A stretch of DNA of 64,000 nucleotides from Poronia punctata (lineage: Eukaryota > Ascomycota > Sordariomycetes > Xylariales > Xylariaceae): assembly GCA_022579005.1 (NCBI GenBank), contig MU401660.1, positions 1-64,000 of the forward strand, in the 5' to 3' direction. How positions within the stretch are numbered: position 1 is the first letter of the stretch; the number at the start of each line of letters is the position of its first letter. A model generated the notes under the pieces. It was not told the origin of the DNA, did not search any database, and saw nothing but the letters and a program-made list of their open reading frames with translations. The position numbers and the translations under genes were made by a program. Positions 37,647 through 49,154 of the stretch are shown here, one piece after another.

Positions 37647-38426
37647 ATGGTCCTCACACGCACCACAAACCACACGTACTCCCACCCTTTCCCGACCGTC
37701 ACGCTGGCCTTCTTCCTCCGATACTACTCGCCTCAGTTGAATCCTTTTTCGAGCCATGTGTTGTCGACAGATACCATCTCTTCTCACGTCGACCCTGTCA
37801 CAGGTCGGCTCTACACCACTCGGCTCCACCTAAAGAAGTCTCGCATGCCATCTGCCGTGGTGAAACTACTTCCCACCAGTGTTACCGGTGGTGGAGGGGA
37901 CAAATCCAGCTATGTCCTCGAGACAAGTGTTGTGGACATGAAGGAGGGTTGGATGAAGACAGAGAGCCGGAACCTCAACTTCACTGGTGTATTGAGTGTC
38001 CTCGAACAACAGCATTACTCTACCACGCCTTCCGATACCTCGCCTACGGCCATCTCTAGCCCTACTTCCGGCATCAGGGGTACTGCCGGGGGTATGCATC
38101 GGACCCTTTCGCCGAATACTTCCGTTACCACCACATTTTCTTACCGATCGTCCCTTGGTAATAAGAAGCATGAGCGTGCACCTGTAGATTCGTCCGATGG
38201 CGCAGACGACGCAGGACCACGTCGCCTCGGCAGTTGGATCTCAGGCTGGGGCGCGACTCGTATCCAGCGCAGCATAGAGTCCATCGCGTCGAACAAGACT
38301 GACGACCAAATCATGAAGTCTCGAGACGGTATGGGCATGGTGCTGGAGCGCCTTCGAAATAACGGGGTAGTTGCCGTCCTCAGAGAACTCAGGCGCCGGG
38401 AAGGGCACGCTGTGATGGAACAGTAG
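37647..38426 (+). CDS. PRELI/MSF1-domain mitochondrial lipid transfer protein (Ups-like)
   Basis: A single exon of 259 residues from the ATG at 37647 (MVLTRTTNHTYSHPFPTVTL). The frame is open 81 bp upstream, but this start places the PRELI/MSF1 domain at the very N-terminus, as in the family. Visible family features include YSHPFPTVTLAFFLRYY, HVLSTDTISSHVDPVTGRLY, then a strand with VVDMKEGWMKTESRNLNFTG. Ups/PRELI proteins carry phosphatidic acid or phosphatidylserine across the intermembrane space with Mdm35. The family usually has 170-200 residues. A Ser/Thr-rich insert at about 130-200 explains the extra length. Which of Ups1, Ups2 or Ups3 it matches cannot be told by eye. Confidence 0.82.
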   Translation: MVLTRTTNHTYSHPFPTVTLAFFLRYYSPQLNPFSSHVLSTDTISSHVDPVTGRLYTTRLHLKKSRMPSAVVKLLPTSVTGGGGDKSSYVLETSVVDMKEGWMKTESRNLNFTGVLSVLEQQHYSTTPSDTSPTAISSPTSGIRGTAGGMHRTLSPNTSVTTTFSYRSSLGNKKHERAPVDSSDGADDAGPRRLGSWISGWGATRIQRSIESIASNKTDDQIMKSRDGMGMVLERLRNNGVVAVLRELRRREGHAVMEQ

Positions 38427-39156
38427 CGCCTCCCTCTCGTGGCGCGGACGCCCCGACGTTCCTGTAACATACATTCGGTTTTGACGAGCGGTTCAGCAAG
38501 GCGTTGGGTCACAATAATTTCTCACCAGGAATGGAAAATGAAATGGCGGGAAGGGCAAGGCATATGGGCTTGAAAAGGAAAAGGCCACTTGGAAGCCAGA
38601 TTGGAAATTGCTTCCAGATGTCTGTCGATATTCTGGTCTGCATGGACTCGAAACTTGATGGCACCCACGCTCATTACTCCTCTCATGTATGATATAAGTT
38701 GTTGTATTGCTTCCAAGTCCTTTGTAGCCGGTACCCAGTACACAGGCGAAATACTGTATAAGATGATGACGAAAAAAATGATACTATGTTTCTATTAACT
38801 TGTTCGGGATTCCTCTCACCGCATGATCCCCCGTATTGAGCGTCCTATTTCTTAGCAAGACATAAGTTTGATTAAAAATGGTGGCATTATGCCTGTCACC
38901 CACAATACCTAGTAAATAGTGTTGAGTCAAAAGTATTAAATCATGAAGTGCGCGGTCGGATCGATTATGACGTATTAAAGAGGCAGGAGCCACCAGCATT
39001 TATGATGTTGGAGATGTCCCACACACGAGTGGCCAGCGGCCCGTGAAACGCCAATTAGTATCAACATGTGCACATAATAAATCTGACAATTTCTTCTCTC
39101 CCTCCATACCTTATATCATAGCTACCACTGGGAGATCCTCCTAATTCTACACTCTT
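38427..39156. other. convergent intergenic region
   Basis: About 730 bp with 3' UTRs of the PRELI gene (+) and the START-like gene (-). Nothing else is recognised. Confidence 0.45.
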
Positions 39157-39798
39157 TTAACTCAATTGGTCAGTTTCCTCCTCAACCGCCTTCTTCAACC
39201 CATCCCTCCACCTTGTAAACCCAGCCTCGATCTGAGCCCGCGGCATGACGTAGCCCAGCGCACCGCCAAAGGTCTCCCAACACGTATACTGCGTCTTGAC
39301 TTTACCGTCGTCCCCTAGAAGCTCTATGAATTCCTGCACGCGCTCGGTGCGAAGTAAGAAGGTCGGAGTGCCGATGGATTTCCATGCCACGCGGTATCCC
39401 TTACCATTCCCCTCGCTGGCTTCCAAAGCTTCAAGAAAGGTGACCTCTAGCGCTATGGCCCGCGACGAACCCCCCGGCGTCATGGTTACGTTGAATTGGA
39501 GCTTAGCGCCCGGGACGGCGTATCCGGGTTTGGAGGCCAGTGCACGGAGGTCTTCCGGGCCCGTAACCGGGTTTGAGGTCGGGGCTGGCGATGTTATAGT
39601 GGCACTGGGGACAAAGGTGTTCCAGGTTGGATATCCGTTCAGATCGAGTACTTTCTCTAGACAGGTCAGGGGCGGGGCCGAGATGGTGCCGCTGCATATT
39701 ACGCTGAAGACGCCGCCGGGGCCGTAGGTGGGGACCGGGATTGGGGGTACACAGGACGCTTTATTTTCTTGGTCTGGGGGTGGGCATGGAGATGGCAT
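39157..39798 (-). CDS. START/SRPBCC-like (polyketide cyclase or COQ10-type) hypothetical protein
   Basis: A single exon of 213 residues starting MPSPCPPPDQENKASCVPP. The middle part reads as a START-like (SRPBCC) fold: VFSVICSGTISAPPLTCLEKV, then DLNGYPTWNTFVPSATI, LQFNVTMTPGG, and a long C-terminal helix. The N-P-x-W-N-x-F-V-P-x-A signature is frequent in fungal SRPBCC proteins annotated as polyketide cyclase or coenzyme Q-binding. The ligand is unknown. No signal peptide is evident. It is not next to a biosynthetic cluster. Confidence 0.7.
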   Translation of the reverse strand: MPSPCPPPDQENKASCVPPIPVPTYGPGGVFSVICSGTISAPPLTCLEKVLDLNGYPTWNTFVPSATITSPAPTSNPVTGPEDLRALASKPGYAVPGAKLQFNVTMTPGGSSRAIALEVTFLEALEASEGNGKGYRVAWKSIGTPTFLLRTERVQEFIELLGDDGKVKTQYTCWETFGGALGYVMPRAQIEAGFTRWRDGLKKAVEEETDQLS

Positions 39799-40454
39799 CT
39801 TGATGTATTTTTTGTTTTACGTTACTCTCCGTATGTCTAGGAGGGCTGGTGGGTGAATTGAGTTCTTGGTCTAACTGTCAGAGTTGGGGCTGTAGCTGTA
39901 GTTTAAATCTGTTGATAAAGCTGAGTTATCAACATGAGTTATCCACATTTCGGTTATATAAAGGTCATTTTACGTGTAATGGTCCATGGAACACGCGTTG
40001 AGGGTCCGTGTTGGCAATGGGCATGTTGTAGGTAGGATTTACGTGTACGCTAGAAGTGGGGCGTGGAGGAGGCTTGGGGAGCTGATGTACCTTGTACATG
40101 CAAGTGTTTTTACTCGTAGAACTTCAACTTGTGCTCGTTTTTACTCCTGCACGTCCCTCTGCGATTTTCTCGTTGGTTTATATCACAAAATAAGTACGCT
40201 TTACCTGGTATCTCTTATACTCTCTATCCTATAACAAGACTTAATTATAGAATCGGCTTTCCTTCTACTTTGCTGCCTTTCGGATTCCCCCCCATTAAGC
40301 TGTCAAAAGCCTTCCACTGACATTTTCACGCCGTCACATTGTTCAAGGTCATAAACCACCGTAACGAAAACCCCCCAAATCAATGGCCCCGTGATTGACA
40401 CGATCCTTCCCTAGGCCACTCCTATTAATCATGACTCTTGATGAAGAATTAACC
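39799..40454. other. intergenic region
   Basis: About 650 bp between the start of the START-like gene and the end of the adhesin-like gene, both on minus. TACTCGTA lies at 40111. No gene is recognised. Confidence 0.45.
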
Positions 40455-41947
40455 TCAAGGGAAGACCTCGGAACTACAAGGCTGAACGAAGAAGCCTGTC
40501 GTATCTGTAGTTGTTGACCCGCTCGGAGTGGTGACAGAGAAGAAGCTTTGCGCAACCCCGCCACCGTTAGCCCAGAGCCAGGTTATTGGGATGGCGTCCC
40601 CGGCATTCAGGGTGACGGTGGTGGATCCCCCGAAATTGCCAGCGCCGGTGCGGCTCGCCTGGAACGCCGTGTTGGTATCATCCCATACTGCGTAGGCGAC
40701 GTCCCCGGTCCAGAGGTATCCCCAATTGTCGATTAAATCCGCGGAGCTGGACAAGGTGTAGGTGCCCGTCTCCGGGGCGAGGAAGAAACCCTGCAGCAGG
40801 ATGGCCGACTGCGTAGCTAGAAAGGCGGCGTGGTCCTGTAGCTCCAGGTACTGCGAGCCACTGGGCCAGTTGGGCGAGCTGAAGCTCAATGAGGTTAGAA
40901 CGCCAGTCCAGTCTGGCGTGAGCGATTTGAAGGCCGTCGAGGTATAGCCACTCGAAACCAAGTTGGCGTCGTACGAGTGTTCATACTTGCGGTAGACAAG
41001 GCCGTTGGAGACGATGGTGGTTGCCTCGGCGTTCTCTGTAATAGTGCTCGTTGCCGTGGTCTCCGTTGTCTCCGTGTGCGTGTTTGTGGTGGTGATTGTC
41101 GTCACGGCGGTGCTGCAAAAAGCACGTCAGCTCTTTAGCGACGACAGTCAGGTTCCGATGGAGCTTCTCTTGACTTACACGATAGCTGTAGGCGACAGCG
41201 TGTTAGTTGATGTCACCGTCACGGTTCCAGGCGCCAATGTCTTTGTTACAGTCTTGGTTGTGCAAGGTGTAGGGAGCGACAAGCAAGAGCAAGCACCAGA
41301 GATGGCGGCGGGTGGCCAAGATGGAGGAATGCAAGTTGGCTTTGACTGCAGCTGCTTCTCCTCACGACGCTCTAGGGCAGTTGGAACGGGAATGGGAGCT
41401 GTGAATGCGCTGGACAAGCATGTCAAAGTTTCTGTCGCCGTAAACTGGGTGACTGTCTCGATCTCGAGCTGCGAAGATATCTCAGCAACGTTGAAAATGC
41501 AGCAGGGACTAGAACAAGGAGGAAGGGAGGGAAAAGACAGCGCATCGTGGTGCCTCTAACCTCTGTGGATGTCTCTGTAATGGTAACATCTATAGCCGTG
41601 GCTGCTGTGGAAGTCGTGGTCTCTGTCACAGTGTCACCGGTAACAGTAACGGGAACTGTGGTGTAAACACTGGTAGGGGTTTTGGTCACGGTGACTGTGC
41701 TAATCCTAACTATCAGCACAAGCAATCAGAGTACAGGGTAGACAGGCATGAATTACTAGGTTGAAGTGGGAATAGACAGATAACTGGAGCAGTACGATGT
41801 TGCAGCAGCATCGGCCTGGAGTGCCTTGATCACGATGGCGTTGAGCTCACAGAACAGATCGCCTATCAGCCCATTGACCGAGTTGGTAGTAGGAGCAGCG
41901 GACACTGCTGCCGGTAGGATGAAGCTTATAAGAGTTGAAGAACGCAT
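40455..41947 (-). CDS. secreted Thr-rich protein with GLEYA/PA14-like adhesin domain
   Basis: Model on the minus strand: exons 41947-41757, 41699-41561, 41468-41179 and 41112-40455, giving 425 residues with consistent phases. The first intron acceptor (GGATTAG|CACAG) is chosen because a nearer one would create a stop. The N-terminus MRSSTLISFILPAAVSAAP is a signal peptide. A Thr/Val/Ser-rich stalk (TVTVTKTPTSVYTTVPVTVT) and a Cys-containing region with PTCIPPSWPPAAISGACSC follow. The C-terminal 200 residues look like a GLEYA or PA14-type carbohydrate-binding domain: SYDANLVSSGYTSTAFKSL, LQGFFLAPETGTYTLSSSA and WGYLWTGDVAYAVWDDTN. No GPI signal is obvious, since the protein ends CSSEVFP. It is probably a cell-surface or secreted adhesin. 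Confidence 0.75.
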
Positions 41948-43532
41948 CTTTTCCTCACGAGCAAAGGAGGTGCAGAATCTGGCAGGGAAGGGGAATCAAC
42001 AATGAGCGTGGAATGGGCTTCGCTTGCTAGAAACTGGACCCTATATGCTTGGGAAACCCGGAGAGTAAAGGAGTCTGCCTGGCCTTATATAGATTTGTGT
42101 GAGACGATGACACTCTCGTGGGATCGGATTACCCCGTCCCAAACTTTTCGAGGCACACATGGGAGGGGTGGATTATAGTTTATTGAACGGGATCCTAGAA
42201 TCCATTCTTTCTGGTATTCAGCTTACTTTTGATGTTCAGCTTGCTGTTTACAGAGTCACGAGACAGGGCAATATCTCCTCGTATAACCGTTTACTGTCGA
42301 GATACATAGTTAGCGGTCCGGTTAGAGTTGGGAACGAGCTAGGCTGCGGAACTTTTTACCTCATCTTTTATTTTTTGCACATGCTGCCATGTTTTCTTTT
42401 GCCTGTGCTTATACTCTGCTGAAGTACGTACGAGTAGGGATGACATGACCTGAGTGCAATGGGTGGAGATGTGCGGTTGTCGCGGTAAGTTGTCTATTAT
42501 TCGCGATGCCGTCGGCGTACTGGAGGAGGCAGTTCCCACATCTCGCGAAATAAGCAACACCCCTGGTATCTACTAGTTTTGCAGCCTGGCACCCTGCGGC
42601 CGTTAGACTTTGTGACGGACTAACCAAGCAAAAACGTCGGTGTAGTATGGATAATGGAACCGCGGAAATGCAAGCTTGGCGGGCGATGAAAAGCAAAGTG
42701 TATGTACGTTCTAGTGATCCTGCGAGCTTACGAACAGATATTGTATTAACTCCCCACTCGTTGTTTAAGGAGGAAGTAGCCTATAGGAGTACATGATGGA
42801 TTAATTGTTGTTAACGTTTACGAGTAGGTACTACACGAAGAAGAAATGTACAGTTACACATACTTGTGATTGGGAACGTGTTCACTGCATAAGATCCCCT
42901 CCCTCGTGCCCGTCCCCATGGTACTCGTACTCGTACGTAGGGTGGAAAAGACTGTAGGTCTGCTCTAGACCCTTGCAAGTTACTGGTCTGGACGTTGTAA
43001 GTAACGTCGGCTAACACCGATTAGGCGGCTATGTAGTATGTATGCTCCAAATGAACGGATGTCGAAGCTTTTGCCAGCTGATATTGAGAGCAACGTGCAT
43101 CGTCACGTCCAATTTGGGATGCCGTAGACAGGAATGGCATGGTCAAGACTCAAGAAGGGCCAAGTTGTGTGGCTGGCCGCTGGTATTAGGGTTTCTAAAC
43201 CGTTGGTAGCTGCTGATTATTGATATGATAGCGAAAGAGAGAGAGACAGTGAGCACATCTTTCGCCTCGACCAAACCTCCTTCGACATACACGTGTAGGA
43301 CATACTAGCTTATGCTTGCTTTTGTACCTAGGATATTCTGCGATTTCTCGCAGTCTTCCTGGCTTTGCGGGAACAACCACTTTTACTACCAAGGGCGAGA
43401 CTTGAGAGCCGTCATTGGATGCTCCATTTACCGAGTGGGAGCTGGACTTCGTTGCTGGGTATACCAGTAGCCCCTAGCCCCGATGGAGGATGGCACGTCC
43501 CCAATACAGATATCACCAAGTGGACCTGACCA
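41948..43532. other. gene-free interval upstream of the adhesin-like gene
   Basis: The first 200 bp (minus-strand reading) form the promoter of the adhesin-like gene. The rest holds no recognised gene. TACGAGTA/TACTCGTA words cluster here at 42429, 42829, 42922 and 42928. Confidence 0.45.
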
Positions 43533-44870
43533 TTGGAATCGGATGGTATCGTGAACGACCCACACCACGCCGGCGACGAGGGCACTAATCTTAGGGCCAT
43601 CCGGCGCCTTGAACCTTCGCCGGTGCCTGCGTCGGGGTCGGTACTTTATGCACCCATCGTACCGCGGTCCGGGCTTAGTAGAAACGCCATAGCTCAGGAG
43701 GTGAGATGTTTAATTACTTGTAGACCCTGATTTCTCTTTTAGCTCGAGGTGGCAGAGGAAGAGGCCCGGTATGCCGTTCTAAACCCCCAAGAGATGCAGC
43801 ATTACCCTTGCTTTCCCACCAGAAATGTCATTCACCGGTAGAAAAAGAAATCGCGCGGTGATTGGAGGCCCTCGTTTGCTACCTATACCTAATCCCGCTC
43901 GATTTGGAACGGGCGCTAGCAGGTTCTTCGTTGAACTGGCGTCACATATCTCCCGGTCCAGAGCCCGAGGACTTTTCACCCATGTATGATGCTCGCACCA
44001 TGCGTTGAAAATGGCCCGCCACTTGGAGCTTAACCATTCCGAGTTCGACGCAGTAGAAGTAACTGAACTTCGGAAGGCTTGCCAGCCCGCATACTCTCGG
44101 GCTGACAAAAGACGAGCCAATTTCCCTGGCCAGATGTCATGACGGCATTCACCGAGGCGTGGCACGGTTCGACCCCGACTAGAGCGGAGACGCCGGAGAG
44201 GGACCAGGAGGTATCCTCTCCCAACGCTCCCACTCCCCAGGAACCTTCGTTGGACCCTTTTGTCTACAGTCTTTTTGGTCATAACCGGCTTAATGCCCCA
44301 TAAAGCCCTCCTATACGGGGTATCTTTGGTGACAACTAGGGCTCCGCCGAACCCTTCTGCATAGGACCCCCTCATGCTAAACCTCTTCGGTCGCCCTTTT
44401 CCCTACATCTCCCAGAATCGCGAGGCGTTTTTCGGTTACTGTTCCTCTGGGGCTCGGGAAAGTGCTCACGCGCCGGGTCCGGATCTTTTCGGTAACAATA
44501 TCTTCGGTAATAACATATTCGGGAACAATCCCACCGAGACCCGGCATGACGCGCTTGAAAGAAATCTCTTCAGTATCACTGATTCCGCCGATAACTCTTC
44601 GCGAGAACTCTCCGACACAATCTGCTTGGTATCGCCGCCACTGCAAATCCTGTTCAAACTCAATAGGGGCTGGGGCGTAGGTAATCCTAGCAGGGGAGCA
44701 AACAATTCGCGGGGCTATCAGGGGATCAAATACCACCAATGAAAGGCGCAGAGGCGATGATGTTATAGTTGAGGAGGAGCCTTCACCGTGGCCACATCGA
44801 CACCTCTCGTGTCGGAAAAGCCCATGTGTTTGTAAACGAACAAAGTGAAAAGTGGGCAAGTACCTAGTCT
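43533..44870 (+). pseudogene. cluster of decayed short reading frames with [LI]FG repeats, origin unknown
   Basis: Several plus-strand frames follow one another without joining into one gene. These are 43533 (MESDGIVNDPHHAGDE; a possible 44-nt intron leads to LEVAEEEARYAVLNPQ), 43829 (MSFTGRKRNRAVIGGPRLLP), 44140 (MTAFTEAWHGSTPTRAE), 44374-44742, and a frame from 44462 open to about 44860 except for one TAG at 44678. The 44374 frame has FGNN-IFGNN-IFGNN, whose codons differ only at third positions, suggesting past selection on this strand. LFGHN and IFGDN occur upstream in a different frame. A large minus-strand frame (44377-45171) overlaps it and cannot be excluded. No family is recognised. 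This may be a decayed gene or transposon part. Confidence 0.3.
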
Positions 44871-45513
44871 GCCAAAGTGAAAAAAGGGGCCGGCCAGAAG
44901 AATACGGTACCGGGGCAATATAGCTAAAAATCGGAGCAACAGGCCTCTCGGGCGGGAAAGGAAGCCGAATGGTCTCTTGATGCCAAACGAGTCGCCTGAG
45001 AAGAGAGGAATGGGATGAGGGGAGATAGGGACAAAGAATAATAGCGGCCCCAACCAGTCCTCGCGGGCGGCTCGAGACCGGAGGATTTAAGATTCCAAGC
45101 CTAACTCGGCCGGACGAGTAGGCTGTGCGGAGACGAAGAGGGAGGCCAAGGAAGATCGAATGGGTGATCATGTGGACATACCTCCTCTTCCACCATGGTA
45201 GCCAAGCAGGCCGAGAACGGCTCGGTATTCAACTTTTGGCTTGGTTCCACTTACTGCCGATTTTCTATGGGCCCCTTTTCTATTGTGGCTTACTTTAGTT
45301 ACATGGAGAGGAGGTAGGTACTTGGGTAAAAGGGACATGATGTACATGGCAACACGATCTCTCTAGCAACTACTACCTTGTGTAATGGGGGCTAGTCATA
45401 TTCAAGGTTGATCGGAAAGTTGAACAGCTGTAATCATGACAGCCATTAGGTAAGTAATATGGGAGTTCATTTCAGGGAAAGCATCGACTTTTATTTGTGC
45501 CGTTGTAATGTGC
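44871..45513. other. intergenic region
   Basis: About 640 bp before the stop of the NmrA-like gene, part of it inside the long minus-strand frame mentioned for the preceding block. Nothing certain is recognised. Confidence 0.35.
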
Positions 45514-46639
45514 CTACTTGCCAGATAGAGAAGCTATGGCTCGGCCAACCACAGTGCTCAGACTCTCCATATCTTCAGATCCAAGGCCCAGCCTCTGGTT
45601 GTCTGTCTCTTCATAGAGCGTACGCCCTTCGGCCCATATGCGCCGTAGTGTGGCAGCGGTCGCTGCAGGGCTTTCGTCATCCCAGAGTTGCGCCTCTAAC
45701 TGACGGATTTCTTCTATCGTGGTATGGCGTACTGTCCATTTCTCGCCCATCTGCTGCTCAAATTCCTGCGCGATTGCAAGTGGAGTAGTCACAAAGGACT
45801 GAACCTTCAACACCTTGCCCATCGCTTCTCGTGGATGCCGTAGTGCTGCCACTAATAGCTTACCCACACTAATGCATCAAGAGTTGTCAGTCCGTAGGAT
45901 CGGGATCTGATGCTGCAGGCAATGGCAGCCAATATTCATTTTCGGCCCAAGGCCGACGAGACAGTGCATGGGATGGGGGAAAAAGGGGGGGCAAGTAGAT
46001 GGGGAACACGTACTCTGGCATGCTTGTAAACCCTACAGGACCGTTACCATCTCCAATGACATGTGCCACCCTCAACTTGACGTCGTAGCCGCCTAACCGC
46101 TCCTGGTTGGGCACCAGATCCAAGTACATGTCCACATAGGGCCCAGTGACAAGGTGGGTGCATCGTACCCGCTCGAGATTCTCCCGGATGAAGTCCCGCA
46201 CTTTGAGCTTGAGCTGGTGGGGCTTCTCGCCCCTGCTGGAAGCGTCGTACTCGATGTCGGTGCCGTACTCGCTGGGGAAAAACCATTTCACACTCGGGCT
46301 CTGCTCTGCCAGCCTGAGGAGTTCCGTCTGAGCGGCCAACGCATTCCTCCCCAGGCAAGAAACTACCACCTCGACACCATCCATGACTCTCGATACCCGC
46401 GCGGCATCGCTGACATCGCCAGTCAAGACACGAACGCCCCGCGACTTCCACGATGACAGCAGGGCTTGTTTGTCCGGGCTACGCGACGTGGCGTCCGACG
46501 TGAAGATGGAGATGTCATCCCCCACGGGAGGGTCGGCAGATATGATGGCGTTGGAGATATACTTACCAATCGTCCCCGTCGCGCCGAAGATGAGAATCTT
46601 GTATGGTGGGGACACTGGGAAGGACACTGGAAAGGACAT
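45514..46639 (-). CDS. NmrA-like / isoflavone reductase-like NAD(P)-binding protein
   Basis: Model on the minus strand: exons 46639-46014 and 45868-45514, intron GTACGT...TAG of 145 bp, giving 326 residues. The Rossmann motif GATGTIGKYI begins at G19. Further family features are VVVSCLGRNALAAQTELLRL, VKWFFPSEYGTDIEY and a segment THLVTGPYVDMYLDL. The splice restores FTSMPDVGKLLVAALRHP, the D-[IV]-G-[KR] step typical of NmrA/isoflavone reductase-like proteins, which supports the intron. These proteins are NAD(P)-binding reductases or redox-sensing regulators. The substrate cannot be inferred. No clear catalytic Lys/Tyr pair can be assigned by eye. The duplicated N-terminal SFPVSFPVSP is a small in-frame repeat. 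Confidence 0.88.
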
Positions 46640-46806
46640 GTTGAATACACCAAGGAGCGGGATAAACTTGTTTATTTTAAGATCTAGGGCAAACTATCTT
46701 GTATAACGGTGATGCGTGCGTGTGTATCATCAGTAGATGCACATGGACGGCAAAGGAAGAGAAAAGGAGAAGAGCAAAAAAGAAGATATATCTAATGAAA
46801 GCATTG

Positions 46807-46830
46807 GATGCGGTGATGCGGTGATGCGGT
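46807..46830. repeat. 8-bp tandem repeat, three copies of GATGCGGT
   Basis: Three perfect consecutive copies of GATGCGGT in non-coding DNA about 170 bp upstream of the NmrA-like gene start. Confidence 0.9.
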
Positions 46831-47305
46831 GCCAGCTGTTCTTCTCCTTATTACAAGTCACTACCATACTTGGTTTTGTGGGGGCGGGGCCGGGAGCGGA
46901 AGCGGGGTCGGAGTTTTCAATCTCCATGTCGCAAAGGGCAAAGACATGTTTTACGTCCATGAGCTTGACTGGAACTCTGCGACGACATCTCGATTCTCTG
47001 GCGATACTCGTATGTATCAAGTGTCTAAGGCAGGTATGTACCTGAAGTGGATTAATGATCTAACCTACTACTTTACCGTCGAGCTTAGACTGAATTATGT
47101 ACATAGCACATACTCTTATTACTGAATGAGGACACTGATGAGGAGGGCGAGATGGGCATTCGACAGAACGGCGATTTGGGTATAGTGTATCTTGTTTATA
47201 TGTAACGTCAACAAGGGCTGATATGGGGTACACACGGAGCTGATATTTAATTAGGTTCGAGTCTGGTCTAGACAAGACCAGCCAAAAATCACAGCTCAAC
47301 GAGAT

Positions 47306-47349
47306 TAGAGCTAGACTAGAGCTAGACTAGAGCTAGACTAGAGCTAGAC
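47306..47349. repeat. 11-bp tandem repeat, four copies of TAGAGCTAGAC
   Basis: Four perfect consecutive copies of TAGAGCTAGAC. Each unit contains an AGCT core and CTAG steps, so single copies can form small self-complementary structures. The surrounding DNA has no gene. Confidence 0.92.
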
Positions 47350-48533
47350 TGGTAAGGTCACAGTAAAAGAAGACAAGGGGATTCATGGTACGCCGTCTTG
47401 TCGTCATCGGTGAATCACTTGTATTACTGGTCAAGCCCAAAATACAAAAGCCACAGGTATTTTTCCCAGGCCACCAAGGGGCGATCTAACGAAACTCCTT
47501 ATCTTTGGTTGGTTAGAGTAGGCGCTATGACCCCCCCCTAGGCGAAACCTACTTAGATAGATCTAGAGTCTATCGTACCGTACACAAGAAAGTCTGATAC
47601 TGTACGTGCACACTGAATGCCCCTGGATAAGAAACGGGCATCAATTTGGAGTACGAGTAGGTAGATCGGCATAAAACCATAGGGCAGCAACTTGGTCGGG
47701 TATTACCATGTTGATGAATACCACAAGAAACGGAAATGTCAACAATTACCGACATGCAAACACAAGCCTGGTCTGGAAAACGCTTGGGCAGCACGGAACG
47801 ATGATGTGGAGGGCAGACATAGCTCCGGGCATTGCCCCGTTGATTAGAAAATTGTTACTTAAGAGGTGGTCTAGGTGGTCTGGGTGGAATACCTAGCCTC
47901 TACGAGTACGTACCTAGTCAGCTCACAGGTGTGTACACGTACTGTACCCCACGCTCATACAGTATATTCTAAACGTATATAAATCTACCGACCTACACAC
48001 CTACTTTCATTCTAGGTAGGTAGATAGGGGTGACAAACAAATTATATTTCCAACCACACGAGTCGACACAAACATCTATTTAAAGCCAACCCGTCTCCGT
48101 TTTGTCAGTGTGAATTTGTTCATCCTACATATAACTATCTAGCTCGGCTCATGCTTTCTCTTCACACTACCGGTTGTCAACAGAGTTCTCCCATGGGCAC
48201 GAAACTATCCCCATCACTGTTTGCAACCTCCTTTTATCTACCGTTTGACCAATTCAGGAACCCGCCTTGAGCCGGGCTCTACTGCTATCAATACCCTTTA
48301 ATAAATTACCAACGACTATACTTTTCGATCGAGAGCCGAGGATTGTAGTGCCTGCCTTTCTTGTCCTTGAACTCACTGTTCAAACGCCAAGATCGTATCA
48401 GTCATTCAAAAGGGCCAAAGGCTAAGCCTTGCCACACGGAGGCAAACGGAAAAGGCGTTGGAAGGCGATATTTACGGGAAGCTGAAACTGAAGGTGACGG
48501 CGATAGAAATCGTATCGTGATTGCAGGGGGTAA

Positions 48534-49154
48534 ATGACATATACGACACAAGCCCAGTGTAAATCACTGCCTATCAATATGGAACGCGGAAGAGGGTCAG
48601 GTGGCGGTCTGAGCTATGCTCCATCTCACGACGTCCACGTCTCCATGCAAGAGTACCTTGCTCTACAAGCCCAGTACGAAGAGCTGTGCCAGCGCTTGAG
48701 GCCGCTGGATTCCTCCTACTCCAGAAATTCCACATCGACAACGTCCGCAATGCCGCTCTTGGCAACGGCGCCATCACCCCTGCCGCATCAACGCTTTGCC
48801 CGCGGGGCCGATCGATCTCAACCAGATGCAACGGACTCACCGTTCTGGGATCAGCGGACGGCGTCACACATGCAGACGTCATACCGGGGCCGCAGCCCTG
48901 TCACAAACCGACTAAATGGGACCGCGTTTCAAGACCCCACAAACGGGCAGGTGGCGGCGGATGAAGAGATGCTATTCAACGTCAACGAAGGGCTCAAGCA
49001 TGCCCTTACAGAGCTGTTGAATTGCCAGTCAGTACGGCAAGACGGGTACAAGCGAACATGGGTCCAGTCTCGACTGATGGAGACGGAGAAGGAGCTCCGG
49101 CGAAGTAGAAGACGTCGAAGCTCGGGGAGCCCTGGGACGGCGGATTATCTTTAG
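48534..49154 (+). CDS. hypothetical fungal protein with charged C-terminal coil
   Basis: A single exon of 206 residues. The ATG at 48534 gives MTYTTQAQCKSLPIN. An internal ATG at 48579 (MERGRGSGGGLSYAPSH) may be the true start, since the sequence from there on looks more protein-like. A short helix with VSMQEYLALQAQYEELCQRL and a C-terminal stretch DEEMLFNVNEGLKHALTELL and ETEKELRRSRRRR suggest coiled segments flanking a disordered middle. No family is recognised. It ends in a basic, Ser-rich tail. Confidence 0.6.
   Translation: MTYTTQAQCKSLPINMERGRGSGGGLSYAPSHDVHVSMQEYLALQAQYEELCQRLRPLDSSYSRNSTSTTSAMPLLATAPSPLPHQRFARGADRSQPDATDSPFWDQRTASHMQTSYRGRSPVTNRLNGTAFQDPTNGQVAADEEMLFNVNEGLKHALTELLNCQSVRQDGYKRTWVQSRLMETEKELRRSRRRRSSGSPGTADYL

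Larger units (their letters stand above)
46640..48533. other. 1.9 kb gene-free interval with two short tandem repeats
   Basis: No gene is recognised between two divergent genes. It carries an 8-bp and an 11-bp tandem repeat, annotated separately, and TACGAGTA at 47652 and 47901. Confidence 0.5.
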
